Below are positions 50,603-59,876 of a DNA stretch of 64,000 nt, piece by piece; positions within the stretch are counted from its first letter, which is position 1, and each line of letters begins with the position of its first letter. Below the pieces are notes generated by a model that was not told the DNA's origin, did no database searches, and saw only the letters and a list, made by a program, of their open reading frames with translations. Source of the stretch: Laceyella putida (GTDB lineage Bacteria > Bacillota > Bacilli > Thermoactinomycetales > Thermoactinomycetaceae); contig NZ_JBHTBW010000045.1 of the NCBI RefSeq assembly GCF_042665195.1, positions 1 through 64,000 on the forward strand. The letters are read 5' to 3'. The position numbers and the translations under genes were made by a program.

Positions 50603-51714
50603 CTACTTCCATAACTGGAATGCTTTCTCTATCCGGGTTAACTCCGTTTCCCGCTGTAAAAACTGATCGCGTGTCTCCGGCAAGACATGGCTTGTCATCG
50701 CTTCCGCATAAGACTCCAGCCGCTTGCGATCATAAAACTGTTCGGCGGGAATCCATTCATCGCCATGCCGCGCACCCAACACGGCACCGGCGATCGCCGC
50801 CACGGTATCCGTATCAAAGCCTTCCCTAATGATCGAACGCAGAGCATCCATCGGTTCCAAATCATCGCGGCAGGCCATGAGCAGGGCATGAAAACCCCCA
50901 AGCAAGACAAACCCTTGATTGGGATGAGCCCGGGTAAAGCCTTCTTTCAAATGGGGGCGCGCCCAATCGGACAATCGTTGCCTCATCTCGCCGACCGGCA
51001 GCTGAACCCAAGCGTGGGCATGTTCCAACGCCTCACGCACAATGGAAGAATGAGCCTCCTCCACCTGCCAGCCCTGTCCCGACATCTCGTTCACTCTCTC
51101 TTCGCCTTGCCGGGCGAGCTCAGGCAGAACAAGGAGCACCTCATTGGCTGCCTTCCCTTGCAACAACAAAGCGATCGCCTGGGCCAACACGGCCGCAAAA
51201 CCCGCCGCCCTCGCATCCGCATGGGTAGCCAAACTGGATTCCAGCGCCACTTGCCACAGGAGATCCACCTGTTCCGGTTGACAATACAAAGCTCCCAGCG
51301 GCCCTACACGCATGGCCGCGCCCATGCCGGCTGATGGGCTGCCCGCTTTTTCAATGGGAGCCCCTTTGCGCATGCGGTGCAAGGCATCCGTGAAGAAACG
51401 TCCCACCCCACGCCAAACGCCCTGCCGCATCCCTTGCACAAGCAAGCTTTTCCAAGCATCTTTGTCCCAACCGGACTCCGCCAAACAGATCTGCGCGAGC
51501 GCCAACGCTTGCTGTGTGTCATCTGAGTGCAAACCGAGCGGTCGCAAGCGGCGGTGTTTTTTTCATCAATCCTCTCCAATGGATAAGCTGTCGGCAGTTC
51601 CTTATAATCGCCGTATACTTCGGCGATTTCCCGCTTCCGCCATCCCTCCACGGGACAGCCGAGCACATCTCCCCAAGCCAAACCGAGCAATACCCCTCGT
51701 ATCCGCGTTTTCAT
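50603..51714 (-). pseudogene. ADP-ribosylglycohydrolase-family protein, frameshifted
   Basis: The N-terminal frame from ATG 51714 (MKTRIRGVLLGLAWGDVLGC) carries the first metal/substrate region. After IDEKN the frame breaks in an A7 run (minus strand, about 51559). One extra A would give IDEKKHRRLRPLGLHSDDTQ, and the rest (ALALAQICLAESGWDKDAWK; EGFDTDTVAAIAGAVLGARH with the DTD(T) metal motif) is intact. These dinuclear-metal enzymes remove ADP-ribose from proteins or small molecules. If the run is miscounted in the assembly the gene is functional. Confidence 0.85.
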
Positions 51715-51757
51715 CTCCTCTTGTCTCCTTTTTAACATATTTCAGGCGGTGGAAGGT

Positions 51758-52648
51758 TTATCGTTCCAGCAAAAACAAAGCCGCGGCGCCGATCAAACCG
51801 GTATCAGAACGTAAGCTGGCTGGCACAATCTCCGTCTTTTTCCCAAACGGCGTACACGCATGTTGTTGCACATGGTTGCGCAGAGCTTGAAACAACGGCT
51901 CCCCCACATTGGAAACCCCACCGCCGATAATGATTTTCTCCGGTTCGGCAAAAGCGATCAAGTTGGTGCAAAATATGCCAAGATGACGAAATGTCTCTTC
52001 AACCAGGGGAACCATCACCGCATCGCCCTGCTGGTAACGGCGAAACACCTCCGCCGTCGTTAGCGTTTCCCCAGTCAAGGCGGACGCCCGTTTCACTATC
52101 GCTGTGCCTGAAGCCAGATCTTCAATCGTCTCACCCGCCGCATTCATCACCATAAATCCAACTTCTGCCGCGTTGCCGTATTTCCCCCAGAGGACATCGC
52201 CATTGATATAGAAGCCTCCACCCACTCCCGTGCTGATGGTAAGGTAGACAAAACTGTCATTCTCCTTGCCCGCTCCCAACCATTTCTCGGCAAGCGTGGC
52301 CACATTGGCATCATTCTCAATCAGAATGGAGAGCGAAAGCTTTTTTGCCAAATAAGACCGCATCTGAAATCCATGCCAGGTGGGTAAATTGGGAGGACAC
52401 ACGATGGTTCCTCGCTCCCTGTCAATCGGGCCCGGCACGCCAAACCCGATTCCCACTAGGGTATCGATGTTCACTTCAGCTTCGGCGATCAGCATGCGAA
52501 TCGTTTCCATGATCTTGTCACACATCCGCTCCGGCTTCCAATCGATTTCGGTGGGAATCACCTCTTTATGCAGGATGTTTCCCACTTGGTCCACCAATCC
52601 GATCGCGGTTTTCGTGCCGCCTATATCCACACCCAGCGCCACTTTCAT
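51758..52648 (-). CDS. ROK-family sugar kinase or regulator-like protein
   Basis: The start at 52648 follows GGGTGATAAAG. The 296-residue protein has the ROK phosphate loop (ALGVDIGGTKTAIGLVDQVG), the general base region in ILIENDANVATLAEKWLGAG, and the second loop LTISTGVGGGFYINGDVLWG. ROK kinases usually have a zinc site of His and three Cys (GH..., then CxCGxxGC) at about residue 155-175. Here the segment reads AAEVGFMVMNAAGETIEDLA, with Phe for His and no cysteines, so the zinc site is gone. Substrate is probably glucose or an aminosugar. Confidence 0.88.
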   Translation of the reverse strand: MKVALGVDIGGTKTAIGLVDQVGNILHKEVIPTEIDWKPERMCDKIMETIRMLIAEAEVNIDTLVGIGFGVPGPIDRERGTIVCPPNLPTWHGFQMRSYLAKKLSLSILIENDANVATLAEKWLGAGKENDSFVYLTISTGVGGGFYINGDVLWGKYGNAAEVGFMVMNAAGETIEDLASGTAIVKRASALTGETLTTAEVFRRYQQGDAVMVPLVEETFRHLGIFCTNLIAFAEPEKIIIGGGVSNVGEPLFQALRNHVQQHACTPFGKKTEIVPASLRSDTGLIGAAALFLLER

Positions 52649-52966
52649 CTTTATCACCCACACAATTGTTCATAGTTAAAATAATCTTTCATAAATGAAT
52701 ACATTGATAGAATACCGCATAAACAAGGTAAGCGCTATCATCCTTTGTCATATTGGGAAAGAATCAGGTAGCACAGCGAATTTGCCGGGGAGATCCTGGG
52801 ACACCTCAAGAAGGAACTGGCTAAGGAATCCGGTTTCTCCTATCTTGAGATCCGGTAAAATCACCAGTATGCGCTTAGATCAGGGTTTAACCCGTCGATC
52901 GCCTTAACGGACCGGATTAATTACCTCCTTGAGTACACTGTAACTCATCAATTCTTGTAGTCAAAA
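52649..52966. other. Gap without a recognised gene
   Basis: 318 bp. One plus-strand frame reads FAGEILGHLKKELAKESGFS, which looks like a coding scrap, but stops bound it on both sides. Nothing else is seen. Confidence 0.45.
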
Positions 52967-53002
52967 AAAAGCGTCCCAAAATCCAATTTTCGGGACATTC
53001 TC
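52965..53002 (-). terminator. Terminator of the metQNI operon
   Basis: On the minus strand GTCCCGAAAAT-tgg-ATTTTGGGAC is followed by GCTTTTTTTT. Confidence 0.85.
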
Positions 53003-53079
53003 TTCTTATCTATAATATTCTCGCTTTATACTTCATAGTCACCTCCAAGTAAATTTCAACATTCCGACTTTCATACGTT

Positions 53080-53736
53080 TTACTTTAATTTCCTTGCCGC
53101 CCAGTTACCTAAGGATTGAATCATTTGTACCAGGCAAATCAAAATAATCACCGTGACGATCATAACGGGTAAATCCCATTGCTGGTAACCGTAGCGTAAG
53201 GCAAGATCACCCAATCCTCCTGCGCCAATCGCGCCTGCCATTGCCGTGGCACCGATCAAACCAATGGTGGAGATGGTTAGGCATAGCAAAATACCTGGTC
53301 TTGCCTCCCGCACCATAATCCGAAAGACAATTTGTGCCCGCGATGCGCCCATGGCCCAGTATGCCTCAATGACACCGCGGTCTACCTCAAGCAGTGCCGT
53401 TTCCATGAGCCGTGCAATGTACGGAGCAGTGTAAACAATAAGCGGGACAATAGCCCCCTCAATTCCGATCGTCGTGCCAACAATGAATTCAGTAAAAGGA
53501 ATAATAGCTACCATTAATATAATGAATGGAAGGGAACGAACAATATTAATGATCGTATTTAGGATAAGAAACAGCCATTTATTCGGCGCAAGATGATTCG
53601 GTCGCGTAATGACTAACATAACACCAAGCGGAATTCCGATGATGGTAGAGATAATAAGCGAAATCATGACCATCATAATCGTTTCATATAAAGATTGCGT
53701 GAACAGCGGGGTCAATTCAAAAAGCCTTTGTGTCAT
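53080..53736 (-). CDS. metI: Methionine-type ABC transporter permease
   Basis: The 218-residue protein has five membrane helices (ETIMMVMISLIISTIIGIPL; LFLILNTIINIVRSLPFIIL; AMAGAIGAGGLGDLALRYGY) and the permease loop EAYWAMGASRAQIVFRIMVR. It overlaps metN by 4 bp and has GAGG inside metN as its site. Family members import D/L-methionine or related sulfur amino acids. Confidence 0.93.
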   Translation of the reverse strand: MTQRLFELTPLFTQSLYETIMMVMISLIISTIIGIPLGVMLVITRPNHLAPNKWLFLILNTIINIVRSLPFIILMVAIIPFTEFIVGTTIGIEGAIVPLIVYTAPYIARLMETALLEVDRGVIEAYWAMGASRAQIVFRIMVREARPGILLCLTISTIGLIGATAMAGAIGAGGLGDLALRYGYQQWDLPVMIVTVIILICLVQMIQSLGNWAARKLK

Positions 53737-54782
53737 TTTGCAACCACCTCTTCAGCATCGTACTCTGATCTTATATCCACATGGTATACTACCTGTTTAA
53801 GATAGGTTATAGCCTGAGCTACTCCTTCTCTTTCACCGGATATTTGAAGGAATAAAATCCCCAGAGGGGTCCCTTTAATATAGTTAATGGAACCAAAAAG
53901 CACATTCGACGTAACACGGTACCGGGTAGCAAGGGTACTGATGACTGGATCAAGAGCAGCATCCCCGCGAAAGGACACTCGTAGAATTTTCGAGCAAGGA
54001 CTAGATACCGCTATTTTCTCTATCATGTCCTTTGGAATGGCGTCATCAAAAACGGTACGTATAAAATTTTTCGTTGTCGGATGTTTTGGTGTACTAAAAA
54101 TATCAAGAACACTTCCTTGTTCAATCACTTCCCCTTTTTCCATAACTGCCACACGGTCACAAATTTTTTTAATGACCTCCATCTCATGCGTTATGAGCAA
54201 GATCGTTAAACCCAATTTTTCATTAATATTAAGTAGCAACTCCAGAATGGACTCCGTAGTCTGGGGATCAAGTGCAGAGGTTGCTTCATCGCATAACAGA
54301 ATTTCTGGCTCCATGGCTAACGCGCGAGCAATCCCTACCCGCTGTTTCTGTCCGCCTGATAATTGTGAAGGATATTCCCCTGCTTTGTCTGCCAATCCGA
54401 CAAGTCTCAGTAGCCCTTCGACTTTCTTTTTTATTTCCTGTTTAGGTACATGAGTCATGCGAAGAATCTCTGCAACGTTGTCAAACACATTATAGGAAGA
54501 AAGAAGATTGAAATGTCGGAATATTATACCGATCTTCTTTCTTGAGATTCTTAACTGTTTCTCATTTAATTGCAAAAGGTTTTTCCCGTTGACAATAACA
54601 GTACCACTTATCGGCTTTTCAAGAAGATTAACTATGCGGAGTAGGGTGCTTTTTCCTGCTCCGCTAGAACCAATCACCCCGAAAATTTCTCCCTTTTTTA
54701 CATGGATGGTCACGCCTTTTAACGCCTCTACTTCTCTCTTGCCTACTTTGAATGTTTTGTGAATATTGGTAAGTTGGATCAT
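53733..54782 (-). CDS. metN: Methionine-type ABC transporter ATPase
   Basis: The start at 54782 has AAGGGGAGG upstream; the frame opens nine codons earlier without a good site. The 349-residue protein has Walker A (IGSSGAGKSTLLRIVNLLE), Q-loop, signature LSGGQKQRVGIARAL, Walker B ILLCDEATSALDP, H-loop ILLITHEMEVI, and a C-terminal NIL regulatory domain (residues about 265-345) that binds methionine for feedback inhibition. A transposon relic sits between it and metQ. Confidence 0.94.
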   Translation of the reverse strand: MIQLTNIHKTFKVGKREVEALKGVTIHVKKGEIFGVIGSSGAGKSTLLRIVNLLEKPISGTVIVNGKNLLQLNEKQLRISRKKIGIIFRHFNLLSSYNVFDNVAEILRMTHVPKQEIKKKVEGLLRLVGLADKAGEYPSQLSGGQKQRVGIARALAMEPEILLCDEATSALDPQTTESILELLLNINEKLGLTILLITHEMEVIKKICDRVAVMEKGEVIEQGSVLDIFSTPKHPTTKNFIRTVFDDAIPKDMIEKIAVSSPCSKILRVSFRGDAALDPVISTLATRYRVTSNVLFGSINYIKGTPLGILFLQISGEREGVAQAITYLKQVVYHVDIRSEYDAEEVVAK

Positions 54783-54829
54783 TTCCCCACCCTCCCCTTG
54801 AGTCCTCACTCCTACATTTTCTTCGCGAA

Positions 54830-55012
54830 ATATAGTATTTGTGCAAGAAAGGCTGCATCCAATTCATAAAGTTTGACAACCCTGCAATGTGTTTTTCGAA
54901 GGTCAAAGCTTTGCCGATCGTATCTTCCAGCGTCCTGGGCGGCACGTTACATGTCTATATTTTGCGATATCGACACCTGCAATCAGATTTTGTGTATCAT
55001 TCATTTGGCGTC
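54830..55012 (-). pseudogene. IS110-family transposase N-terminal relic
   Basis: ATG 55012 reads MNDTQNLIAGVDIAKYRHVT, the start of an IS110-type DEDD transposase with the first catalytic Asp in GVDIAK. The frame then shifts, and GKALTFEKHIAGLSNFMNWM continues the similarity. Only about 60 of 400 residues remain. It lies inside the metQ-metN interval. Confidence 0.6.
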
Positions 55013-55125
55013 CTCCCTTGGTTCTGATCAAGGATTCATAAGTGTAAGCTTCGGACACCACGTTTCACACCAAGGGGAATTTTTTTGTCAAATCTCGAAT
55101 TTCTTCTATTACAGAAAATAATCTT

Positions 55126-55950
55126 TTAATTTCGGAAAGGGTCTTCAACAGGTTTATATACTCCTTCGTAATTTTCTTGGATAAACTTCTTCACTTCGTC
55201 AGAAGAGTACAATTCAACCAACTTTTTATAATCCGGATTATCTTTATTTTTTTCGTTTGTTGCCACATAAATTGCGAACCTTTCATTGTCCTCTAAAAAC
55301 AGTGCATCCTTTTTGGGGTTATAGCCGTTCTGCAAAGCATAATTACTCGGAATGATTGATGCATCAAGACTGTTCAGTGTAGGTGCCAACATTCCTGCTT
55401 CTAACTCTTTCAATTTAAAGTGTTTTGGATTTTCTTTGATATCCTGCAAGGTTGCCTTATTTTCTGAACCGGGTTTTAATTTAATGAGCCCCGCATCCTG
55501 ATAAATAAGAATTCCCCTCCACAGATTGATAGGATCGTTTGGGATACCTAAGGTAGCTCCATCCGGAATCTCTTCAATTTTCTTATATTTTTTGGAATAA
55601 ATCCCCTGAGAACTGGTATACACTTTTCCAATCGGAACAATATTCGTTTTACGATCTTTATTATATTGATTTAAGAATTGAATCGTTTGGTATACGTTTA
55701 CATCAATTTTTCCTTTATCCAGAGCTTGGTTCGGCACAATATAATCATTAAATGGCACAACCTTAATATGAATTCCCTCCTTTTTTGCAACTTCTTTTAC
55801 TTTGTTGGCAATTTTCTCAAACGGTCCTGACGTTACACCAACAATAATCGTCTTTTCCTTATTTTCATGTGTAGTTTCTTGGCTACTGCAACTCACAAGT
55901 AACGCCAGTAAAGTAGTGGCAAGTAAAATTCCTATCATTTTTTTCTTCAT
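55126..55950 (-). CDS. metQ: Methionine-type ABC transporter substrate-binding lipoprotein
   Basis: The 274-residue NlpA/MetQ protein starts MKKKMIGILLATTLLALLVS with lipobox LVSC, so it is anchored outside the membrane. The binding fold shows TIIVGVTSGPFEKIANKVKE, KIDVNVYQTIQFLNQYNKDR and LDASIIPSNYALQNGYNPKK. GGAGTG precedes its start. No SAM riboswitch or T-box is seen upstream, which is unusual for methionine transport. With the nearby monooxygenases this suggests that it may handle another sulfur compound. Confidence 0.93.
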   Translation of the reverse strand: MKKKMIGILLATTLLALLVSCSSQETTHENKEKTIIVGVTSGPFEKIANKVKEVAKKEGIHIKVVPFNDYIVPNQALDKGKIDVNVYQTIQFLNQYNKDRKTNIVPIGKVYTSSQGIYSKKYKKIEEIPDGATLGIPNDPINLWRGILIYQDAGLIKLKPGSENKATLQDIKENPKHFKLKELEAGMLAPTLNSLDASIIPSNYALQNGYNPKKDALFLEDNERFAIYVATNEKNKDNPDYKKLVELYSSDEVKKFIQENYEGVYKPVEDPFRN

Positions 55951-56348
55951 TTTTACTCACTCCAATAGTTTTATTTATAGAGAGGCTGTTTTACCTAGGT
56001 TTATTCTGGGTTAGTGAGCTTAAAATGCAACAAGCTATATAGAACTGCCTACCACATAAGTACATTGTATGAATTAAGCATAGACTCTCAATAGTGATTC
56101 TAATGTTGGTTTTGCTGGGGGTGTCCTTCCACTACCTGTGCGTGTCTGATAAATATGTCGGCGGCTCCATTACCGTTTTCCCATTCGCTTCACGCATGAC
56201 GAGGCGCTCATCGGGAAAAGGGTTTTCCGCCTTCTCCCAATGATCAACCTGATTTGCCCGACACGCCCTAGAATGGATACAAACTTCACATAGTAAAAGT
56301 TTTTCCTCTTCCTTTCATAATCAAGCGATAAATGTTTTACTGTGTCTC
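55951..56348. other. Gap holding the metQ promoter and a MITE-like element
   Basis: AT-rich promoter DNA up to 56130, then the element at 56139-56271. No gene and no known riboswitch is seen. Confidence 0.55.
56139..56271. mobile_element. Small MITE-like element
   Basis: About 131 bp. Left end GCGTGTCTGATAAATAT and right end, read inward, TAGGGCGTGTCGGGCAAAT form an imperfect inverted repeat. A 55-bp match to the left end also lies at 36172-36235, 20 kb away. No coding capacity; probably mobilised by an IS of the same end type. Confidence 0.6.
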
Positions 56349-57530
56349 TTATGAATAAAAACCCGGTTTAGGGAATTCATTATTTAGTACCCAGTTTCCA
56401 ATATTACGCAGTTTATATTCAACTGGATTATGAAGCGTATGAGTACGGATATTACGCCAGAAACGATCAAATCCATATTTAGATGCGGTAGACCGCGCAC
56501 CCATCACTTCGAAAATTCTGTTACTGATGTCTAGACCTACTTTCCCGCCCAGAACATTTGCCGCAGCGACTAGAACAGCGCACTCTCCCCGCTCCTCTTC
56601 CGATAGGTTGTATTCCTTTTCCCAAACTTGATCAACTTTATCTGCAGCTTTCTCAACGAGGCTAACAGCTGATTCAATTTCGACCCAAAACTCACCATAC
56701 TGGCGTAGAGTTGATGGATCCTGAGACGCTTTTTCCACACCCGAGGCAAGCCATGGACGTGAAAACTTTGTTGTATACTCTTTCGCCTCGGCAATGGCCC
56801 CCTCTGCACTTCCGACAAAGATATTTGCTAAAATACTCTGTGATAATATTGGATTAATCGTGGAAAAAACCGAATGCGCCAAATTAGAATTTCCTAGTAT
56901 CTCATGTTGTTCAACAATAACCTTTTGAAAGCTAACCGTACCACTGCCCGTTTGACGCTGTCCAATACTGTCCCAATCATCATGAACGATTACACCATTC
57001 CGGGAAGGAGGAATAACCCCATTAAAATATTCGTCCGAATTCTCATCCACCCAAGAAATCAAGAGAAGATCAGCATCGGGAGATCCAGAGCTAAAAGATT
57101 TTTTTCCATTCACAATTACCCGATCGCCATCCCGTTTCCCTATGCAGGTTCGCTGGAGTGGATTGGTCGAGTTTCCCCAAAACCAGTTGTTTTTTGCAGT
57201 TTCCGTAAAAAAATATTCTCTCTGCTCTAGTGAACCTTTCAAATACACTCTCGCAAGGCACAAGAAATGATAACCAAATAAATGTCCTAATGAAGCATCT
57301 ACCTTTGCAAATTCCCGGACGATGCGAAGTACCGTGGACCACGGTTGTCCATCTCCCCCATATTGCTCGGGAATGAGGAGCTTTAATAACCCACTTTCTC
57401 TTAGTTTGTCCCGTTGGATCTTTGGTGTTCCCCCTGCTTTGTCACGTTCTACAGCATCCTTGGCAAACTCTTGAGCAAGTAAAGACGCTTTTTGTAAAAA
57501 AATATTTGAATCTTCTACTGTCACTTTCAT
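56349..57530 (-). CDS. Acyl-CoA-dehydrogenase-like flavin monooxygenase (SfnB/DszC type)
   Basis: The 393-residue protein has the acyl-CoA dehydrogenase fold: SLLAQEFAKDAVERDKAGGT, GLLKLLIPEQYGGDGQPWST, GKKSFSSGSPDADLLLISW, MGARSTASKYGFDRFWRNIR and RTHTLHNPVEYKLRNIGNWV at the end. Members such as DszC, SfnB and related enzymes use reduced flavin to oxidise sulfur compounds. The neighbours (metQNI, a DszA/NtaA-type enzyme) support a role in organosulfur use. Exact substrate unknown. Confidence 0.88.
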   Translation of the reverse strand: MKVTVEDSNIFLQKASLLAQEFAKDAVERDKAGGTPKIQRDKLRESGLLKLLIPEQYGGDGQPWSTVLRIVREFAKVDASLGHLFGYHFLCLARVYLKGSLEQREYFFTETAKNNWFWGNSTNPLQRTCIGKRDGDRVIVNGKKSFSSGSPDADLLLISWVDENSDEYFNGVIPPSRNGVIVHDDWDSIGQRQTGSGTVSFQKVIVEQHEILGNSNLAHSVFSTINPILSQSILANIFVGSAEGAIAEAKEYTTKFSRPWLASGVEKASQDPSTLRQYGEFWVEIESAVSLVEKAADKVDQVWEKEYNLSEEERGECAVLVAAANVLGGKVGLDISNRIFEVMGARSTASKYGFDRFWRNIRTHTLHNPVEYKLRNIGNWVLNNEFPKPGFYS

Positions 57531-57587
57531 TTTCTCTTCTCCTTCGCTTGCTATTGAGAATTAGAGATATATTATTTTCAGTACCCT

Positions 57588-57970
57588 CTAGAAATCTTCG
57601 GGTAAAATACCATTAAGAATCCAATTACCCACACGATGAAGTTTCCAACGAGCAGGATCATATAGCGTATGGATACGTCCATTTCTCCAATGTCTATCCA
57701 GATTATATCTTTCATCCATAGAAGAGGTGCCTGCTAACTCAAACAGTGCAGAGGTTACCTCAATGACAGCCTCAGTTGCAACATATTTGGCAGAATCCAC
57801 GGAGACGGGCGCCTGACCCGCTGTAGTTTCATCTAGATTTTCTCGGGCTATATCAATTGCAACTGCCGCCTCTTTTAAGAACGCTTCAGCTGCGTTGAGA
57901 CTAATGCCTAACTATCCCAATCTTTTGATAAGATAGGGATCATCTGCAGCTTGGGACAAACCGCTAGGGG
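57588..57970 (-). pseudogene. Second DszC/SfnB-like gene, C-terminal remnant
   Basis: The frame KEAAVAIDIARENLDETTAG, VEVTSALFELAGTSS-like EVTSALFELAGTSSMDERYN, LDRHWRNGRIHTLYDPARWK, HRVGNWILNG matches the end of the neighbouring gene. An in-frame TAG near 57909 (IKRLG*LGISLNAAEAFLKE) and loss of the N-terminal two thirds show decay. It is a tandem paralogue that has been lost. Confidence 0.8.
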
Positions 57971-58123
57971 GTAGACTTTTCTCGTTCAAACTTTGCGCCA
58001 TCCTGTAACGCAACTTGTGCGATTCCTATATCAATTGCAGCATGCATGATTTGTCCAAATGCCTTAAAATATTAAGGTGATTCATATATCTTACAAATTT
58101 ATATCATTTTAAAAATGTTTATA

Positions 58124-59503
58124 TTAGGGTTGAATCAGTCGTTTTCGATAAATTGATCCGTGATGATCATCTAACAAGCGAGCCTTTCCTTTACCGAATA
58201 ATTTTTCACGATAGGTTCCTTCATCATATTCTTTTTTCAGAACGCCTCGCTTCTGCAGTTCTGGTACCACCAGTTCCACAAAATCTTTGAATGTTCCTGG
58301 TGTAGTAGCATAAGCAATGTTAAAGCCATCTATCCCTGTCACTTCAATCCAGTATTCTAGCGCATCTGCAATTTGTTGAGGGGTTCCTACCTCTACTGGT
58401 CCCGCACCTCCAATTCCGACAAATTTCGCCAATTCACGTACAGTCCACTGTTTATTAGGATTGGCTTTTGTGAACTTTTCAACGGCTGATTGAACAGCAT
58501 TCGTTTCAACATATTCGATAACTTGATCTGGATCATATTGTGAAAAATCAATTCCCGTCCAACCTCCAAGTAAAGCAAGCGCTCCTTCATAGCTGATATG
58601 TCTCGAAAGGTTTTGATATTTTTCCCATGCTTCTTCTTCTGTTGCTCCTACAATTGGAGTGAAGAGGTTAAAAATTAAAATACTTTTAGGATCACGTCCC
58701 TGTTTTTTTACCAGATCACGTATTTTTTTTACATATTGAGCAGCCGTTTCAACACTTGGGAAGCTTGTAAATATACATTCAGCATGTTTTGCTGCAAATT
58801 CGCGTCCTTTTGCTGATGCTCCAGCTTGATAAAGGACCGGCGTTCTTTGAGGCGAAGGCTCACAAAGATGGATTCCAGGTACTCTAAAGTACTTTCCATT
58901 ATGATTAATCTCGTGCACTTTGTTTGGATCCGTAAAGATCTTTCCCTCTCTATCTTTTACAACAGCATCGTCTTCCCAGCTTCCTTCCCAGAGCTTATAA
59001 CAAACCTCCATATACTCCTCGGCGATTTCATATCTTTCACTGTGCCTGAGTTGTTCATCAAGACCCAGGTTCTTTGCAGCACTTTCTAAATAAGAAGTAA
59101 CGATATTCCATGCAATACGACCTTGGGTTAGATGGTCTAACGTTGACATTCTTCTAGCAAACGTATAAGGATGCTCATAGGTGGTAGAGCATGTTACTCC
59201 AAATCCTAGATGTTTCGTTGCCTTAGCCATTGCTGAAATAAGTAAGATCGGATCATTCACTGGTACTTGCGCTGCCTGACGAATGCAAGCACTTTTATCG
59301 TTTTGATAAACATCATAAATGCCGAGCACATCTGCTAGAAAGAGACCGTCAAATCTTCCATGCTCCAGTAATTGGGCAAGTTCAACCCAATAATCGAGAT
59401 CCTTGTAACGATCTGATTGATCTTCTGGATGTGTCCACAGACCGGGCGACTGATGACAAACACAATTCATCTCAAACGCATTTATATAAATTCTCTTACC
59501 CAA
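58124..59503 (-). CDS. Flavin-dependent monooxygenase, NtaA/SnaA/DszA family
   Basis: The 459-residue luciferase-like barrel protein starts MGKRIYINAFEMNCVCHQSP. It contains HGRFDGLFLADVLGIYDVYQ, TKHLGFGVTCSTTYEHPYTF, DHLTQGRIAWNIVTSYLESA, SPQRTPVLYQAGASAKGREF and DGFNIAYATTPGTFKDFVEL, all typical of this two-component family, which needs a separate flavin reductase. Members open sulfones, nitrilotriacetate or pristinamycin. With the DszC-like genes and metQNI it is probably part of sulfur scavenging. A leader terminator lies upstream. Confidence 0.92.
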   Translation of the reverse strand: MGKRIYINAFEMNCVCHQSPGLWTHPEDQSDRYKDLDYWVELAQLLEHGRFDGLFLADVLGIYDVYQNDKSACIRQAAQVPVNDPILLISAMAKATKHLGFGVTCSTTYEHPYTFARRMSTLDHLTQGRIAWNIVTSYLESAAKNLGLDEQLRHSERYEIAEEYMEVCYKLWEGSWEDDAVVKDREGKIFTDPNKVHEINHNGKYFRVPGIHLCEPSPQRTPVLYQAGASAKGREFAAKHAECIFTSFPSVETAAQYVKKIRDLVKKQGRDPKSILIFNLFTPIVGATEEEAWEKYQNLSRHISYEGALALLGGWTGIDFSQYDPDQVIEYVETNAVQSAVEKFTKANPNKQWTVRELAKFVGIGGAGPVEVGTPQQIADALEYWIEVTGIDGFNIAYATTPGTFKDFVELVVPELQKRGVLKKEYDEGTYREKLFGKGKARLLDDHHGSIYRKRLIQP

Positions 59504-59872
59504 GTTTTTACCATCCTTTCCTCTCTTTTCATCTAGTCGATATCGTCGTCCTCTTTTATTTTCATGTCATAAACCTCCCAAATGCTGATAAACAGTTATT
59601 CTAAAAAAGCGTCTTACTCCTCTTTAGATAAAAAGAAAGAGGCATACTGAAAGATCAGTTTGCCTCTCGTTTTCGAGTTAGCCCCAAAATATTCATGTAA
59701 CTATAATTTAATTCACATTATTCCTAGTTGTCAAGTGAGAAATAATAATCTTATCTCTAACGTTAAAGCCCTTGCATAACCGCTCCACTGTGTTCGTCCA
59801 TGAAGCCATTATCCCCAACAGAAAAGCGTCAGCGGAAAGGCATGACACTCCCTTTCTGCTGACGCTTTTTCC
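59504..59872. other. Leader of the monooxygenase gene and birA terminator region
   Basis: Holds the hairpin at 59637-59668, about 135 nt before the monooxygenase start, and the birA terminator at 59822. No known riboswitch class is recognised. Confidence 0.5.
59635..59670 (-). terminator. Terminator in the leader of the monooxygenase gene
   Basis: On the minus strand GAGGCAaACTGA-tctt-TCAGTaTGCCTC is followed by TTTCTTTTT. It lies in the 5' leader, so it may be part of a sulfur-responsive attenuator. Confidence 0.6.
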
Positions 59873-59876
59873 CTAG
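59822..59876 (-). terminator. Terminator of the birA operon
   Basis: AAAAGCGTCAGC.GAAAGG ... CCTTTC.GCTGACGCTTTT, a long stem overlapping the last codons of birA. Confidence 0.8.

Noticed and set aside
55951..56130. SAM riboswitch or T-box in front of metQ
   Set aside because: I looked for the SAM-I core and the T-box on the minus strand and did not find them.
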